This document shows, piece after piece, positions 1-12,221 of a stretch of 64,000 nt of DNA (positions within the stretch are counted from its first letter, which is position 1; every line of letters begins with the position of its first letter). Source of the stretch: Balanoglossus misakiensis (Eukaryota > Hemichordata); assembly GCA_040954595.2 (NCBI GenBank), contig CM082579.2, positions 10,230,001 through 10,294,000 of the forward strand, read 5' to 3'. Below the pieces are notes generated by a model. It was not told where the DNA came from and searched no databases. It saw nothing but the letters and a program-made list of their open reading frames with translations. The position numbers and the translations under genes are program-made.

Positions 1-1125
1 AAATTACCAAAATGTTCACAGTTTTTGTCGACACACTGTACCTTAAAAGGGGTCGATAACGTGAGTACTGTCCCAATGTTTTTAACACTTCAAATGCAAC
101 AGAACGCCTTTACAGAGTGCGTTGTTATCCGACAACAGTGCAATTTATTGTCATGCTGCCAAAATGCGATTTTGGGGTCATGGGGCAGCTTAACATCCTC
201 AGACAGTTGCTTTTGTTCCAAGTAGTTTAAACCTGTTCTAATACAGGTCTATGATTCTGACAGAAATTCTGAGCTCAGTATTGGGTGTGTGAGTACTGGG
301 TTTTGTCAGTATGACCAAATTATCATATCTATCAGCAATCAGCGATAGATTCAACCCAATATTTCTGATACACCATATAGTGCAGTGCACACAATGGTTT
401 AAAATCAAAGTTTTATGACACAGCGTCTGCATCAGACGTTTTCAGCACACATGTTTGCCTTAATAGCCCAAATTTCTTGACATGACGTAGACAATAATTT
501 TATCAACTTGAATTCACTTAAGAAAATATAAGAATTTTGGTTTATTCGATGTATTTCATCCCTGACATAATACCTTTGCCATATTATCGAAGGCGAACTG
601 AACGCTTGTCTTCAGCTCACACTTATCCAAAACTTCTCACCAAAACATGCCGCAACAGCAGTATGACAGTATTTACATTAAACTGAGGTAAAACATATTC
701 CCGCTTAAACATGGCCGCCTTTGTTAAGTAAATTAGAACAGAACTATTTTCTCGTTTGAGTCGATGTTCTACCAAACCTTTGCCTTTGAAAGTCTACTTG
801 CAATTTGATGATTTTTATCAGATGAAATTTAATTAGGTGAATTTTACAATCGCGAGAATTTCGTTCAGTTTCTATTTAAATACAGCCGATTTGGAAGCGA
901 GATATTCTGTAGCATTCAAGTGATATATTCATAGATCATAGGAGAAATCAGAGTAACATAATATTCACCGTCTAAACTATTTAAGTAAAGGATGCAAGGT
1001 AGAAACACGAGAAACCCAAGCTGGCTCTTCGAGTTACCGGGAAGGTTTTGACCGGCGCAGCCGCATAATGCGCCAAGATAGCACTTTTTCAACCAATCGG
1101 ATTAAAATAACATGTCCTTTGTACC

Positions 1126-1307
1126 TTAAAGGTATACAGTCACATCCAATTTACATATCGCCATATATAGTTGAAATGGCGTATTTGAGTGTTCTAAAGA
1201 ACGCTTTATTTTTGCGTGTGCCACCCACTGAAAATCTGTGATTGGTTAGATCTCGATTTACCATGGTAACTGTGGCTAAATTTGTATAGGTGACCGTATA
1301 CCTTTAA
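1126..1307. mobile_element. TTAA-flanked MITE, family A (copy 1)
   Basis: The element is bounded by TTAA on both sides, with inverted ends AGGTATACAGTCAC and GTGACCGTATACCT. It is 182 bp including the target duplication and has no coding capacity. TTAA targets with AGG/CCT ends fit the Kolobok superfamily better than piggyBac, whose ends usually start CCY. A diverged copy in the opposite orientation is at 31144-31337. Confidence 0.75.
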
Positions 1308-1389
1308 CTTCCGTTTGCGCGCGAACTCTATATGTGTTTAACAGATTAATGTGCTTTGGAAATTCACGCATCATCCATGACACATAAGC

Positions 1390-1429
1390 CACGGTTACTA
1401 GAAGAAGACCGTCTCTTCTAGTAACCGTG
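1390..1429. repeat. Perfect 16-bp-arm hairpin
   Basis: CACGGTTACTAGAAGA pairs perfectly with TCTTCTAGTAACCGTG across an 8-nt loop. It repeats at 3483-3522 because of the tandem duplication. Confidence 0.85.
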
Positions 1430-3218
1430 CATAAGCTTACAAACGTAATGAGCAGTCAAGGATGCTTGGCAAGTTTACATAAATGAGAAAAGTCGATCGT
1501 CTGTGGAGTGGAACACATACAGGTCGCAATGTGTGTGTTGTCTTCAGCTGGCACGCATCTAAACTGTGTTCAGTGTTCCCCGCCAAAACTCAGCACTATG
1601 ACAGTAAAAAGACCGCGTTTCTCTGTACGTAGAAGCTGAGGTACCAACGGTGTAATTGACAGTTCATATGCAATAATATCATGTACATAGCTTTATGTTT
1701 TAAAGTCGATAGTTACTTCAACGAATTTGTTGGCGTGGATTAGTTAGATTCTTTCTGCACAGTTTCGTACGGGTTGATAAATGGAGGAAAGCCAGCGCAC
1801 TTCTAAGCCATTCCTGGTATAACTTGAGCTCGTTTTTTGGGTCACAGAATTAAACATTTAGCCAGCTTTCCATTTCGTAATATTCATTACGTAGACAATA
1901 ACTTTATCCCCAAGTATTTATTTTAAGTAGAAGTAAACATTCGTGTCAACAAATTTATTTGTCAAGCCGGATAAAATTGCGAAAAAAATGGCTTATCAAT
2001 TTCTAATGTCCATACTGTTTTCTTACCTTTACACTGGTCGAGATCCACATAGAAATTCACGTATCTTAGATTCTGGCGTGCTTATAATACCTTAAATTAC
2101 CAAAATGTTCACAGTTTTTGTCGACACACTGTACCTTAAAAGGGGTCGATAACGTGAGTACTGTCCCAATGTTTTTAACACTTCAAATGCAACAGAACGC
2201 CTTTACAGAGTGCGTTGTTATCCGACAACAGTGCAATTTATTGTCATGCTGCCAAAATGCGATTTTGGGGTCATGGGGCAGCTTAACATCCTCAGACAGT
2301 TGCTTTTGTTCCAAGTAGTTTAAACCTGTTCTAATACAGGTCTATGATTCTGACAGAAATTCTGAGCTCAGTATTGGGTGTGTGAGTACTGGGTTTTGTC
2401 AGTATGACCAAATTATCATATCTATCAGCAATCAGCGATAGATTCAACCCAATATTTCTGATACACCATATAGTGCAGTGCACACAATGGTTTAAAATCA
2501 AAGTTTTATGACACAGCGTCTGCATCAGACGTTTTCAGCACACATGTTTGCCTTAATAGCCCAAATTTCTTGACATGACGTAGACAATAATTTTATCAAC
2601 TTGAATTCACTTAAGAAAATATAAGAATTTTGGTTTATTCGATGTATTTCATCCCTGACATAATACCTTTGCCATATTATCGAAGGCGAACTGAACGCTT
2701 GTCTTCAGCTCACACTTATCCAAAACTTCTCACCAAAACATGCCGCAACAGCAGTATGACAGTATTTACATTAAACTGAGGTAAAACATATTCCCGCTTA
2801 AACATGGCCGCCTTTGTTAAGTAAATTAGAACAGAACTATTTTCTCGTTTGAGTCGATGTTCTACCAAACCTTTGCCTTTGAAAGTCTACTTGCAATTTG
2901 ATGATTTTTATCAGATGAAATTTAATTAGGTGAATTTTACAATCGCGAGAATTTCGTTCAGTTTCTATTTAAATACAGCCGATTTGGAAGCGAGATATTC
3001 TGTAGCATTCAAGTGATATATTCATAGATCATAGGAGAAATCAGAGTAACATAATATTCACCGTCTAAACTATTTAAGTAAAGGATGCAAGGTAGAAACA
3101 CGAGAAACCCAAGCTGGCTCTTCGAGTTACCGGGAAGGTTTTGACCGGCGCAGCCGCATAATGCGCCAAGATAGCACTTTTTCAACCAATCGGATTAAAA
3201 TAACATGTCCTTTGTACC

Positions 3219-3400
3219 TTAAAGGTATACAGTCACATCCAATTTACATATCGCCATATATAGTTGAAATGGCGTATTTGAGTGTTCTAAAGAACGCTTT
3301 ATTTTTGCGTGTGCCACCCACTGAAAATCTGTGATTGGTTAGATCTCGATTTACCATGGTAACTGTGGCTAAATTTGTATAGGTGACCGTATACCTTTAA
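3219..3400. mobile_element. TTAA-flanked MITE, family A (copy 2)
   Basis: This is the same insertion as 1126-1307, carried along by the 2093-bp tandem duplication. It is not an independent transposition. Confidence 0.75.
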
Positions 3401-3482
3401 CTTCCGTTTGCGCGCGAACTCTATATGTGTTTAACAGATTAATGTGCTTTGGAAATTCACGCATCATCCATGACACATAAGC

Positions 3483-3522
3483 CACGGTTACTAGAAGAAG
3501 ACCGTCTCTTCTAGTAACCGTG
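3483..3522. repeat. Perfect 16-bp-arm hairpin (duplicate)
   Basis: This is the second copy of the hairpin at 1390-1429, with both arms intact. Confidence 0.85.
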
Positions 3523-4209
3523 CATAAGCTTACAAACGTAATGAGCAGTCAAGGATGCTTGGCAAGTTTACATAAATGAGAAAAGTCGATCGTCTGTGGA
3601 GTGGAACACATACAGGTCGCAATGTGTGTGTTGTCTTCAGCTGGCACGCATCTAAACTGTGTTCAGTGTTCCCCGCCAAAACTCAGCACTATGACAGTAA
3701 AAAGACCGCGTTTCTCTGTACGTAGAAGCTGAGGTACCACCGGTGTAATTGACAGTTCATATGCAATAATATCATGTACATAGCTTTATGTTTTAAAGTC
3801 GATAGTTACTTCAACGAATTTGTTGGCGTGGATTAGTTAGATTCTTTCTGCACAGTTTCGTACGGGTTGATAAATGGAGGAAAGCCAGCGCACTTCTAAG
3901 CCATTCCTGGTATAACTTGAGCTCGTTTTTTTGGGTCACAGAATTAAACATTTAGCCAGCTTTCCATTTCGTAATATTCATTACGTAGACAATAACTTTA
4001 TCAACTTGAATTCACTTAAGAAAATATAATTTTTTTAGTTTATTCGATGTATTTTCATCCATGACATAATGTCACTTTTGACATATTTCTGAAGGCGGAC
4101 TGTTGATATGTAACCATAAACTATACGGGCCATATCAAAAGTACTCAAATGGCGCGCAGTCACGTCGTGGTGACAAATAAGTAAAGGCCTTATAGTAAAC
4201 CATTAACGA

Positions 4210-4274
4210 AATTTACATACTATATTATCAATATATCAAACGAATTTACATCTATATTATCAATATATCAAACG
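4210..4274. repeat. Two-copy tandem repeat of about 32 bp
   Basis: An AT-rich unit ending in TATTATCAATATATCAAACG occurs twice in a row with a one-base length difference. Confidence 0.8.
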
Positions 4275-5543
4275 AATGTCATCGTGTCGGACATTTGTCA
4301 GCTAACCAGGCAATGCTCTATTCCTTTTACCAATGACCCCCATTGCATTCACAAACACGAGTGGTTGATTTGTACAATTCACGTAGGTCGGTCAGATAGA
4401 TGGTAACATGTACATGAATAACAGCTAACCAAAGTTTAGGGATATATCTGGGAAAGCATTATACTCTTATTTTCATAATCACCTGGATTAGTGTTGTCTC
4501 ATTGTTTTATGGAACCAAACTAGAGGGAAATTTGCTAACGCAAATATTCTGTATTGTACTTCTGTATATTAACTTTAGCTTGCTAAAATTCCTAGTATTC
4601 CGTATGTGAACAGGTTTTATGTGTGACAAACGATTTCTGGTTCGTACAATTTTCATCAATAACAAAGCTGGCTGGACACATGTAGGTAGTCCTGGTAATA
4701 TAAGCAGCCATTTTGGAATCCATCATTGTTGAACATTCAAACAACAAAAAACTACAGCAGAAGAAGAAAAAAAAAGAAATACCGAAAAATAGCTGTAACT
4801 CAAAGTTACAGTCACTGGACTTTTAAAGCTACTGATAGTTTTCCCGCGATTCCCCACAAAAATAAGAAGAAATATTTGTTTTACATTATTTTTCTACTAA
4901 CCTAACTCTAAAACATAAGTCAGCTTTAACTTACAGCAGTAAGCATTTTAAGGGAAGATGTTACGTATGCTCAAAAGGAGGAAACAACACAATGTCCATA
5001 CTGTTTTCTTACCTTTTCTCTGGTCGAAATTCACGTATCTTAGATTCCGGAGTGCTAATAATTCCTCAAAAATTACCAAAATGTTCAGACTTTTTGTCGA
5101 CACCCCTCTATAACAGCCACGTACGACTTCAGAACTGAACCCTTCGGATGGTTAATGTCCCCATACAGTGTACATGTACATTTAAAAGCCCACAGGGGGA
5201 CTACAGTTATACATTGTTATACACAGTCCGTAATCGACGCCTGGAGTACTCCCATAGGCAGGTGTACGGGTAAAGGTGTACCTTAAAAGGAGTCGATAAC
5301 GTGAGAATTGTCCCAATGTTTTTTAACAGAACACCAGTAAATGATAAGAAGATATCCTAAACTTTGATTAAAATGTATTGGTCATGGAATGTTCATGGAT
5401 GGATGTTTTGAACTAGGGCAGATCACCCCCGTATGAAAATAGACGTGCGTTCTACGCCTTTACAGAGCCGGCTTTTTACCCCACAACAGTGCAATTTATT
5501 GTCATGCTGATGCCAAAATGCGATTTTGGGGTCATGGGGCAGC

Positions 5544-5900
5544 TTAAAGTTACAAAATCTCTCTCTCTCGCTGGCCTTTTGCCATTAATTATGTTTGATA
5601 CAAGACACTGTTTATGTTAATGTACATGTGGATATATAGTGAATCAATGATCAACCACACAAAACTTCCATCCCACTTGTATGATATGAGAGTAAAAACT
5701 TGCCCAAAATGAATAAATGGTAAAGAACGATTATTCATTTTGGCGAGTTTTTTCACTCTCCTGTCTATAAGAGGTATGGAAGTTGTGTGTGGTTGAACGT
5801 TGATTCACTATATATCCACATGTAGAATAACAAACGTTGTCTCTTATCAAATATAATTAATGGAAAAAAGGGCAGCGAGAGAGAGACTTTGTCCCTTTAA
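5544..5900. mobile_element. TTAA-flanked foldback MITE, family B (copy 1)
   Basis: The element is almost a full-length palindrome, with ends resembling AGGGACAAAGTC / GACTTTGTCCCT. The uninterrupted repeat at 2280 shows the empty site: GCAGCTTAACATCC there corresponds to GCAGCTTAA, then the element, then TTAACAACC here. The TTAA duplication is therefore directly demonstrated. It is non-coding, and a better preserved copy is at 19619-19979. Confidence 0.85.
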
Positions 5901-6713
5901 CAACCTCAGACAGTTGCTTTTGTTCCAAGTAGTTTAAACCCTGTTCTAATACAGGTCTATGATTCTGACAGAAATTCTGAGCTATTGGGTGTGTGAGTGC
6001 ATGGTTTTGTTAGTATGACCCAAATTATCACATCCATCAGCAATCAGCGATAGTTTCAACACAATATTTCTGATACACCATACAGTGCACAAAATGGTTT
6101 AAAATCAAAGTTTTATGACACAGAGTCTGCATCAGAATGTGAAAGGCTGAGAAGTTCGATCTGAAATAATTCGAGAGGGGTGAAATGCTTGAAGTGAAAT
6201 GGCCTTTCCTTATCAGCAGTCATGTTTGCCTTAAAAGCCCATATTTCTTGACATGGAAATTTCTATAGCTATTAACAATATAACAGTATACCAGCTTTCC
6301 ATTTCGTAATATCCATTACGTAGACAATAATTTTATCAACTTGAATTCACTTAAGAAAATATAAGATTTTTGTTTTATTCGATGTATTTTCATCCATGAC
6401 ATAATGTCACTTTTGACATATTTTTGAAGGCGGACTGAACGTTTGTCTTCAGCTGGCACGCCAGTGTTTCCCGCCAAAACTTGACCTTGGCATTCACAAA
6501 CACGAGTGGTTATTTGATGTGTACTATTCCCGTTGCTTGGTCAGATAAATGGTAGCATGTACATGAAATAACAGCTAACCGAAGTTTAGGGATATATCTG
6601 GGAAAGCATTATACTCTGATTTTCATAATCACCTGGGTTAGAAGTTGTCTCATTGGTTTATGGAACCAAAACTAGAGGGAATTTTACTAAAACACATGTG
6701 TTCTGTATTGTAC

Positions 6714-7153
6714 CTAAGTACAATACAGAACACCCCTAAGGGTTATTACACTAATTTTGGTCGATAACGCGTCGTATTCGAGTGATGTCCGTATTTTGAC
6801 GAGTTGCGCTTCGCAACGAGTCAAAATACGGACATCACGAGAATGCGTCGCGTTATCAACCAAAATTAGTGTAATAACCCCTTTATCATACATGCCTACC
6901 TAAGAACAGTACGATTTGCGAAAATGCGCCGAGAAAAACAATTTCAAATTTGAACCAGGCGCTGGGATCACGGCAGTATCCTATGCCCCGTACGTCGCTC
7001 ACACGCGCAGCGAACTGTCGTGCCGCGCGTTCTCAAAAATTGTTCGAGACGCGGAGTGTAATACCGTAAAATATCGCACTCAGTGTAATACCGTAAAATA
7101 TCTTCGGGGCGAGAACAATAGAAAGTGCCAAATACAGGCGTTGCATGTATGAT
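6714..7153. mobile_element. Insertion of unknown type in the repeat array
   Basis: Compared with the copy near 15485, about 440 bp are inserted between CTGTATTGTAC and TTCTGTATATTAAC. The insert begins beside a small palindrome around CTAAGTAC and holds the long hairpin at 6739-6881. It also has two 20-bp direct repeats, at 7056-7075 and 7083-7102. I see no clear target duplication and no recognisable protein in the frames of this stretch. Confidence 0.5.
6739..6881. repeat. Long near-perfect palindrome
   Basis: Two arms of about 65 bp pair almost completely around a GCGCTTCGC centre. The arms are CpG-rich (GATAACGCGTCG against CGACGCGTTATC-like sequence). Similar long hairpins lie at 36504-36684 and 36945-37105. 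Confidence 0.85.
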
Positions 7154-7450
7154 AATTCTGTATATTAACTTTAGCTTGCTAAAATTCTTAGTATTCCGTA
7201 TGTGAACAGGTTTTATGTGTGACAAACGATTTCTAGTCCGGACAGTTTTCATCAATAACAAAGCTGGCTGGACACATGTAGCCGGGTAAATATAAGCAGC
7301 CCTGTGGGAATCCATCATTGTTGAGAATTCAAACAGGAAACTACAGCGAAAAAAGCCCCAAAATACCAAAATACCGAAAAATAGCTGTAACTAAAAGTTA
7401 CAGCCACTAGACATTTAAAGCTACTGACAGTTTTCCCAAGATTTGACTTG

Positions 7451-7737
7451 GGTTAACCACTTTACAAAAACTTTCGGTATTTACCACAGATTTCAGTTTT
7501 AACTGATGATATACGGGAGGTGCATTGTAATACTTTGTGAATATACATCTATTTGGGCAAAAACACGTGTCTATTTCGCCCGGTCATATCAACTTATAAA
7601 TACAAATATAGTTCTATTTGTATTATTTTACATACAAACAAATCTATCAATCAATATATTTCTTCTTTACAAAATATAGGCCTACTTCGTTCTTCTACAA
7701 TGAAATGTCCCACTTGCCTTGTTATTACTTTCACTGC
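7451..7737. other. Stretch with no recognised feature
   Basis: This is AT-rich sequence between the repeat array and the inverted-repeat element. I see no convincing exon, RNA gene or transposon end. Confidence 0.5.
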
Positions 7738-8216
7738 ATTTCGAAACATGGATTTTGTTTATTATAACGTTCTAACAGATTGGCACGACATTTGGCTCAG
7801 CATTTTTCACACATTTGTATGATGTGCAGTTTGATAATTCAGTAATCTTAATGTTAAATTGCGCAACTTTCTTCAATTTCCCCATAATCTACTCCCCTGT
7901 TTTACAAGGATTTAAACTCGCCGGATTTAAAATATACCTGGTTTCAAGTACATTTTAAATAAACTAAGTCAATGTTTTTGTAATGAAACAAGTTTAAAGT
8001 TACTCTTTTTTTATTAAAAAATATTTAGTAACGTTTAAATGTTATGTAATTTGACGCAGGGCAGGTCTGGAGTACCTAGACCTGAAAAAGATTACGAGAA
8101 ACAAACGACACTTTGAAATAGCAAACTTACCGGCCGTTGAATAGCTGCAGCACTGGAGCTAATAAGCGACACAAATCAAGATGGCCGTTCAGCAGTCAAT
8201 GGGTGTGGTGTCCCCA

Positions 8217-8924
8217 GCAGAAGGTAGAAGTTGCAACTGGAAAATGACCTGAGGGCAGCGCTGCCCCCAGGGCAGATTAATGGTAGATATGCAATGACAT
8301 GTTTAAACATATGAAATGAATGTTTGCCCCGAGGGCAGCTGAGATATAGTGTTGCCCTCAGGGCAGATACTATGCAATGACAAATATGCTAATTTTCACC
8401 CCAGAGGTCTTATATTCGAAACCAAATAGCCTCACTTGCCGTTTATAACCTCTTAATATTGCTACGATCAGAGCAGATTCATTATGCAACGAATTTCTAA
8501 AGAAGTTGTAATTTGTCTGTTATGTGTAATATATATGTCGCGTGCATGCATCGTGAGGGCCTGGCCAGCTGCGAACCATTAGATATTACTAACAAAATAA
8601 CATCATTTGCAAATTTAATTGACCAACTCTGCTAATGTAGTCAGTGCGAACGTGTTGATATATTATGTATTTTCAACATGTCTTCGGGAATTTAACTTTA
8701 TACCTTCAGGCTTTCAAACAATGGTACGATCCCACACGAAGTGTAATCTGCAGCATGCAGGACTTGGCAGCCAACTTGCCGCGCCGCATGGGTTCTTACG
8801 CGCCCGCACGGGACTATTTTTTGTGACGTCATTGAATGTTGTGTACCCGTTTGCTCCACTGTGCGCTGCCCAGGGGGCAGCGCTGCCCTCAGGTCATTTT
8901 CCAGTTGCAACTTCTACCTTCTGC
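8217..8924. mobile_element. MULE-like non-autonomous transposon with 10-bp TSD
   Basis: Inverted ends of about 60 bp begin GCAGAAGGTAGAAGTTGCAA and end with the complementary sequence. They are flanked on both sides by the exact 10-bp direct repeat GGTGTCCCCA (8207-8216 and 8925-8934). Long terminal inverted repeats with a 9-11 bp target duplication are the signature of Mutator-like elements. The 708-bp body has several GAGGGCAGC/CTGCCCTC motifs and no plausible transposase. Confidence 0.8.
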
Positions 8925-9618
8925 GGTGTCCCCATGTGTCAAATCAATTGCCTAGCAATAGACGGACCCCCCTATAGGAAACAATTTGAAGATAGACAAT
9001 CAACATACAGTGTCGGAAAGTTTGAGTTTAGATTTTACTCTAAAAGTTTAAGTGCATAGCGAAAGCCCATCCACGATTGGAAAAAGTGATAAATAAAGGG
9101 TGTTTTACCACTTTGATGTCGAAGTACAGTCCCTTTCTTGAGGGACTGTGGTCGCATATACCTGAGCGGACAGGTATTTGTATCTGCATAAATGTGACAG
9201 TGTTCACATGGAAACCGACCTAGTTCACAAGCTCGGCAAGTAAAGTTGGTGAAACTATAGACAACCGAAAGCTAAAATGAGCCGGGGTGTTAAATAACGG
9301 TTATCAGTTCAAGGGATTTTTGTTCGTAGGTAAGGACGCGCCCTAATGACCCTATTGTTAGGATTATGTAAAATAGAATTACAGTCTGTAGTTCCTGGTT
9401 CGGAAAATAACAAATAAACACCATTTTTGCATGTGCAGATGTCAAAATTTATTCGAGGCAAAGTGGTAACGCGGGGCAACCGCTTGCGCGTCAGGCAACT
9501 CGTCGCCCGAAAATCCGACATGACGGATTACAAGGCGACGTCGCCAGACGCGTTTCAGCGACGCACGGTTACTAGGTGAGCGACGCGACTACATCATACA
9601 CACGAGGCAACTCACCGA

Positions 9619-9718
9619 GCAACTCGGGTTGCGCGTCGAGTTGCCTGCCGAGTTGCGTCTTTTTGCCTAGTCACGTGAAGGCAACTCGGTGGGCAACTCG
9701 ACGCGCAACCCGAGTCGC
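9619..9718. repeat. GC-rich hairpin with 38-bp arms
   Basis: GCAACTCGGGTTGCGCGTCG at the left pairs with CGACGCGCAACCCGAGTCGC at the right across a loop of about 24 nt. The surrounding 9420-9800 is unusually CpG-rich and full of GGCAACTCG motifs in both orientations. Confidence 0.8.
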
Positions 9719-10345
9719 GACGCTACATCGAACGGTTACACGGGGCGACTCGACTGGCAACTATTTGTGCGTAAACAGCGGCTGCGCATGTGCAGCCGCC
9801 TCAGTAGCCGATCAACAAATCGATCATTATCTGATCATTGCATAAATATTTGTTGGTTATTCTGGCAATAGCATTCATGTATTATACTTGTCAATTAGCT
9901 GATCAACCTGGTCATCTGACCAAGTATTTTTCTTGAAAAAAACAACAAAAAACAGTTCGCGAATTTCAACTGCATACAATACGTATACTTTCTCCACTAT
10001 GTATTTCTATTGACATAATAAACTAACTAGTATTGCACTTCAACAGTATCCTCATCAATAAAAAAAATATTTTTTTCTCAGCTAGCAGGCGGTATGCAAG
10101 TCGATATAGTAAAGGAAAAATACTAGCTTGGGTGCTTTAATTTAATTGACGAATACGGAATTTTTAATCGTGATACCAAATTACACAACATTTAAACGTT
10201 ACTAAATATTTTTTAATAAAAAAAGAGTAACTTTAAACTTGTTTCATTACAAAAACATTGACAAATGTGTGAAAAAAGCTGAGACAAAAGTCGTGCCAAT
10301 CTGTAAAAACGTTATAGATAATAAACAAAATCCATGTTTCGAAAT

Positions 10346-10425
10346 ACTCTGCCTACCGCCTGACCCCTCCACCTGACCGCCTAAAGGCCTTAGAGCTAGG
10401 TAGAAGGTCAGGCGGTAGGCAGAGT
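10346..10425. repeat. Perfect 20-bp inverted repeat
   Basis: ACTCTGCCTACCGCCTGACC pairs perfectly with GGTCAGGCGGTAGGCAGAGT across 40 nt. It directly abuts the right end of the inverted-repeat region ending at 10345. Confidence 0.85.
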
Positions 10426-10718
10426 TCACCAAAAGAGGGCGCATTTTATCATCCATTGTTTATAATGTGTAGTGTATGAGCAGAGAAGCCTCAGTGTTCC
10501 GGTTAGAACCGTATCGGTAAGACAAAGACAGAAGACTTGACCGACAACAAATTTATTCAGTTTATATCATATAATTCTTACTTAAATGTTCCCTGAATAA
10601 ATCCCTGTGACTGGGTATAACAAGAGGAAGGGAGGAAACTCACTCACGGCATGTCTGCTGTTTCGTACTTTTCAAGCCATGCCTGCCAATTAAACAGTCA
10701 TCATCAGTTTTCTTATGC

Positions 10719-11345
10719 TTAAAGGGGAAATCCGCTGTAGCTGATTTCTACATAATTTGGTAGCTTTGATGTCTCTCTTTCAGAAAAAAACATATTCGCC
10801 ATGTATAGGTCGCGCGATTTTTTACAAAATCTAGGGAAAGTTGGCAGAATTTCCAATATGGCGTTTACAGTAATTTGAATCATGGGAAAAAAAGCGCCAG
10901 GAGCAACTTCCGCCCACCATGCTGTGGGTGATACCATTCTCCGATTGGTGTCACTGGGCGACAGACTAGGCGTATTTTCATAGCTATTGTTTGTTCTTTG
11001 CATCAGTTGATAAACAATCATCAGCAAAGTCGAAAATTTGTCATCTATTGACAGTTTTCATGAGCTATAACCCATGAAAAACATGCAAATACGCTTAGCT
11101 TGTGACACAGTGACACCAATCGGAAAATGGTATCACCCACACCAAGGTGGGCGGAAGTTGGTCCTGGCGCTTTTTTTCCCATGATTCAAATTACAGTAAA
11201 CGCCATATTGGAAATTCTGCCAACTTTCCCTAGATTTTGTAAAAAATCGCGCGACCTATACAAGGCGAATATGATTTTTTCTGAAAGAGAGACATCAAAG
11301 CTACCAAATTATGTAGAAATCAGCTACAGCGGATTTCCCCTTTAA
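10719..11345. mobile_element. TTAA-flanked foldback element, family C
   Basis: TTAA bounds both ends (10719-10722 and 11342-11345). Inverted arms of about 265 bp start AGGGGAAATCCGCTGTAGCT and show only scattered mismatches; the spacer is about 90 bp. The similar open frames on opposite strands here are just the two arms. The layout matches the other TTAA/AGG families in this window. Confidence 0.85.
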
Positions 11346-12218
11346 AAATGTGAGCAGCTCGCTTTGGACGCGTGGAAATTGCTTCGTTGTCTCAAAAAAC
11401 GTGACTGGACGTTCACTCAGCGATGTCCAGAGGTCGCCCGTAAGGCCGGAAACCACCTTTGACCTTTGACTGTTTATTTCAAGACCACGTGAGCTTCAGA
11501 GGTGAACAAATTACCCAAGATACTTTGAGGTTTCAGTCGGGTCAAGGTTCAAACGCATAGGTTCACGCATAAGTCTATGGTTCACGTTCGTTCATACGTC
11601 CCTGTATGCGGTCACTTGGACCAGTTCTCCGGTCACTTTGCATCAGTTGCACAAACACAGCTAGATTCAAATAGAATGCATATTGTCGTAAAGTATTTGG
11701 CTCCTTATCAGTAGAATCATGAATATACGGACTTTCATTCAAAGAAAAAAGCTACGAAGTCGACCCCACCTCGGCCGGGAAGTCGGGACTTATTAGCCCA
11801 CAGTGCACGCCTTTTCTATGACAAGTCCACATGACCGGCTTAACGGTCTAAAGCAACCCTCCCGATCTACGGGAAAGGCGCGTAAATGTTTTCGCCAATT
11901 TTGAAATCTGATACATGAACTTGTTCATGATGACTCGACAAGTACTAGAACAGCAATTTTGGTGGAAAAGCTCAAAAATATTGACGACAGGCCGAATTTT
12001 AAAGTGCGGCTCTTGCGTAGCTACCGTATAATGCGTAGTATGAAGGAAATGAACAATTGTATGCACCTCTTGTTTTCGGGCGATTCCGCTCAAGTTCAAC
12101 CCGTACGACGTCGAAACTTCTACCGATTACTAATGAGTATACCCTGGCCATCAAATACTGCGACTCTTGAATATCCCGACTATCACTATCATGTAATGGT
12201 ACCGACCGGATACTGGTC
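11346..12218. other. Stretch with no recognised feature
   Basis: This is unique-looking sequence between two transposons. A 106-codon frame at 11959-12279 has no family resemblance and runs into the Harbinger-like element, so I do not call it a gene. Confidence 0.5.
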
Positions 12219-12221
12219 TAA

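Larger units (their letters stand above)
1..2093. repeat. Satellite-like repeat, monomer 1 (2093 bp)
   Basis: This unit repeats at an offset of exactly 2093 bp. It contains no credible gene: the short open frames at 25-225 and 238-432 recur in the next copy only because the DNA is duplicated. Inside it are a TTAA-flanked MITE (1126-1307) and a 16-bp-arm hairpin (1390-1429). Degenerate relatives of the same sequence lie at 4004-7450 and 15344-16920. The window edge cuts the array, so more copies may lie to the left. Confidence 0.9.
2094..4003. repeat. Satellite-like repeat, monomer 2, nearly identical to monomer 1
   Basis: By eye this aligns with 1-1910 with only two differences: an A/C change near 3739 and one extra T in a T-run near 3929. 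After about 4003 the copies diverge; this one continues into sequence resembling the 500-600 part of the monomer. Such identity means a very recent duplication, gene conversion, or an assembly artefact that placed two alleles in tandem. Confidence 0.9.
4004..7450. repeat. Degenerate further copies of the ~2.1 kb repeat
   Basis: Blocks from the monomer recur in the same order with many substitutions and indels: the segment starting with AACAGCTAACC appears at about 4420 and 6570, the GTCGATAACGTG block at about 5290, and the CAGACAGTTGC block at about 5908. The stretch is interrupted by a TTAA element at 5544-5900 and by an insertion at about 6714-7153 that has its own palindrome. No gene is supported here. 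Confidence 0.75.
7738..10345. mobile_element. Inverted-repeat-bounded composite region
   Basis: The left arm (7738-8055) and right arm (10177-10345) are inverted copies. GAAACATGGATTTTGTTTAT and the TTAGTAACGTTTAAATGTT block occur on opposite strands. The left arm carries about 145 bp that are missing from the right. I find no clean target duplication at the outer edges. The interior holds a MULE-like element (8217-8924) and a GC-rich hairpin region (9420-9800). It could be an old foldback transposon with later nested insertions. Confidence 0.6.

Noticed and set aside
25-432. 66- and 64-codon frames conserved between the first two repeat units
   Set aside because: They are conserved only because the DNA is almost identical; the degenerate copies break them.
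6916-7369. Overlapping frames of 78 and 133 codons
   Set aside because: They lie in the insertion within the satellite-like repeat, overlap on opposite strands and show no family features.
10719-11345. Two similar proteins on opposite strands
   Set aside because: They are the two arms of the TTAA foldback element, not paired genes.
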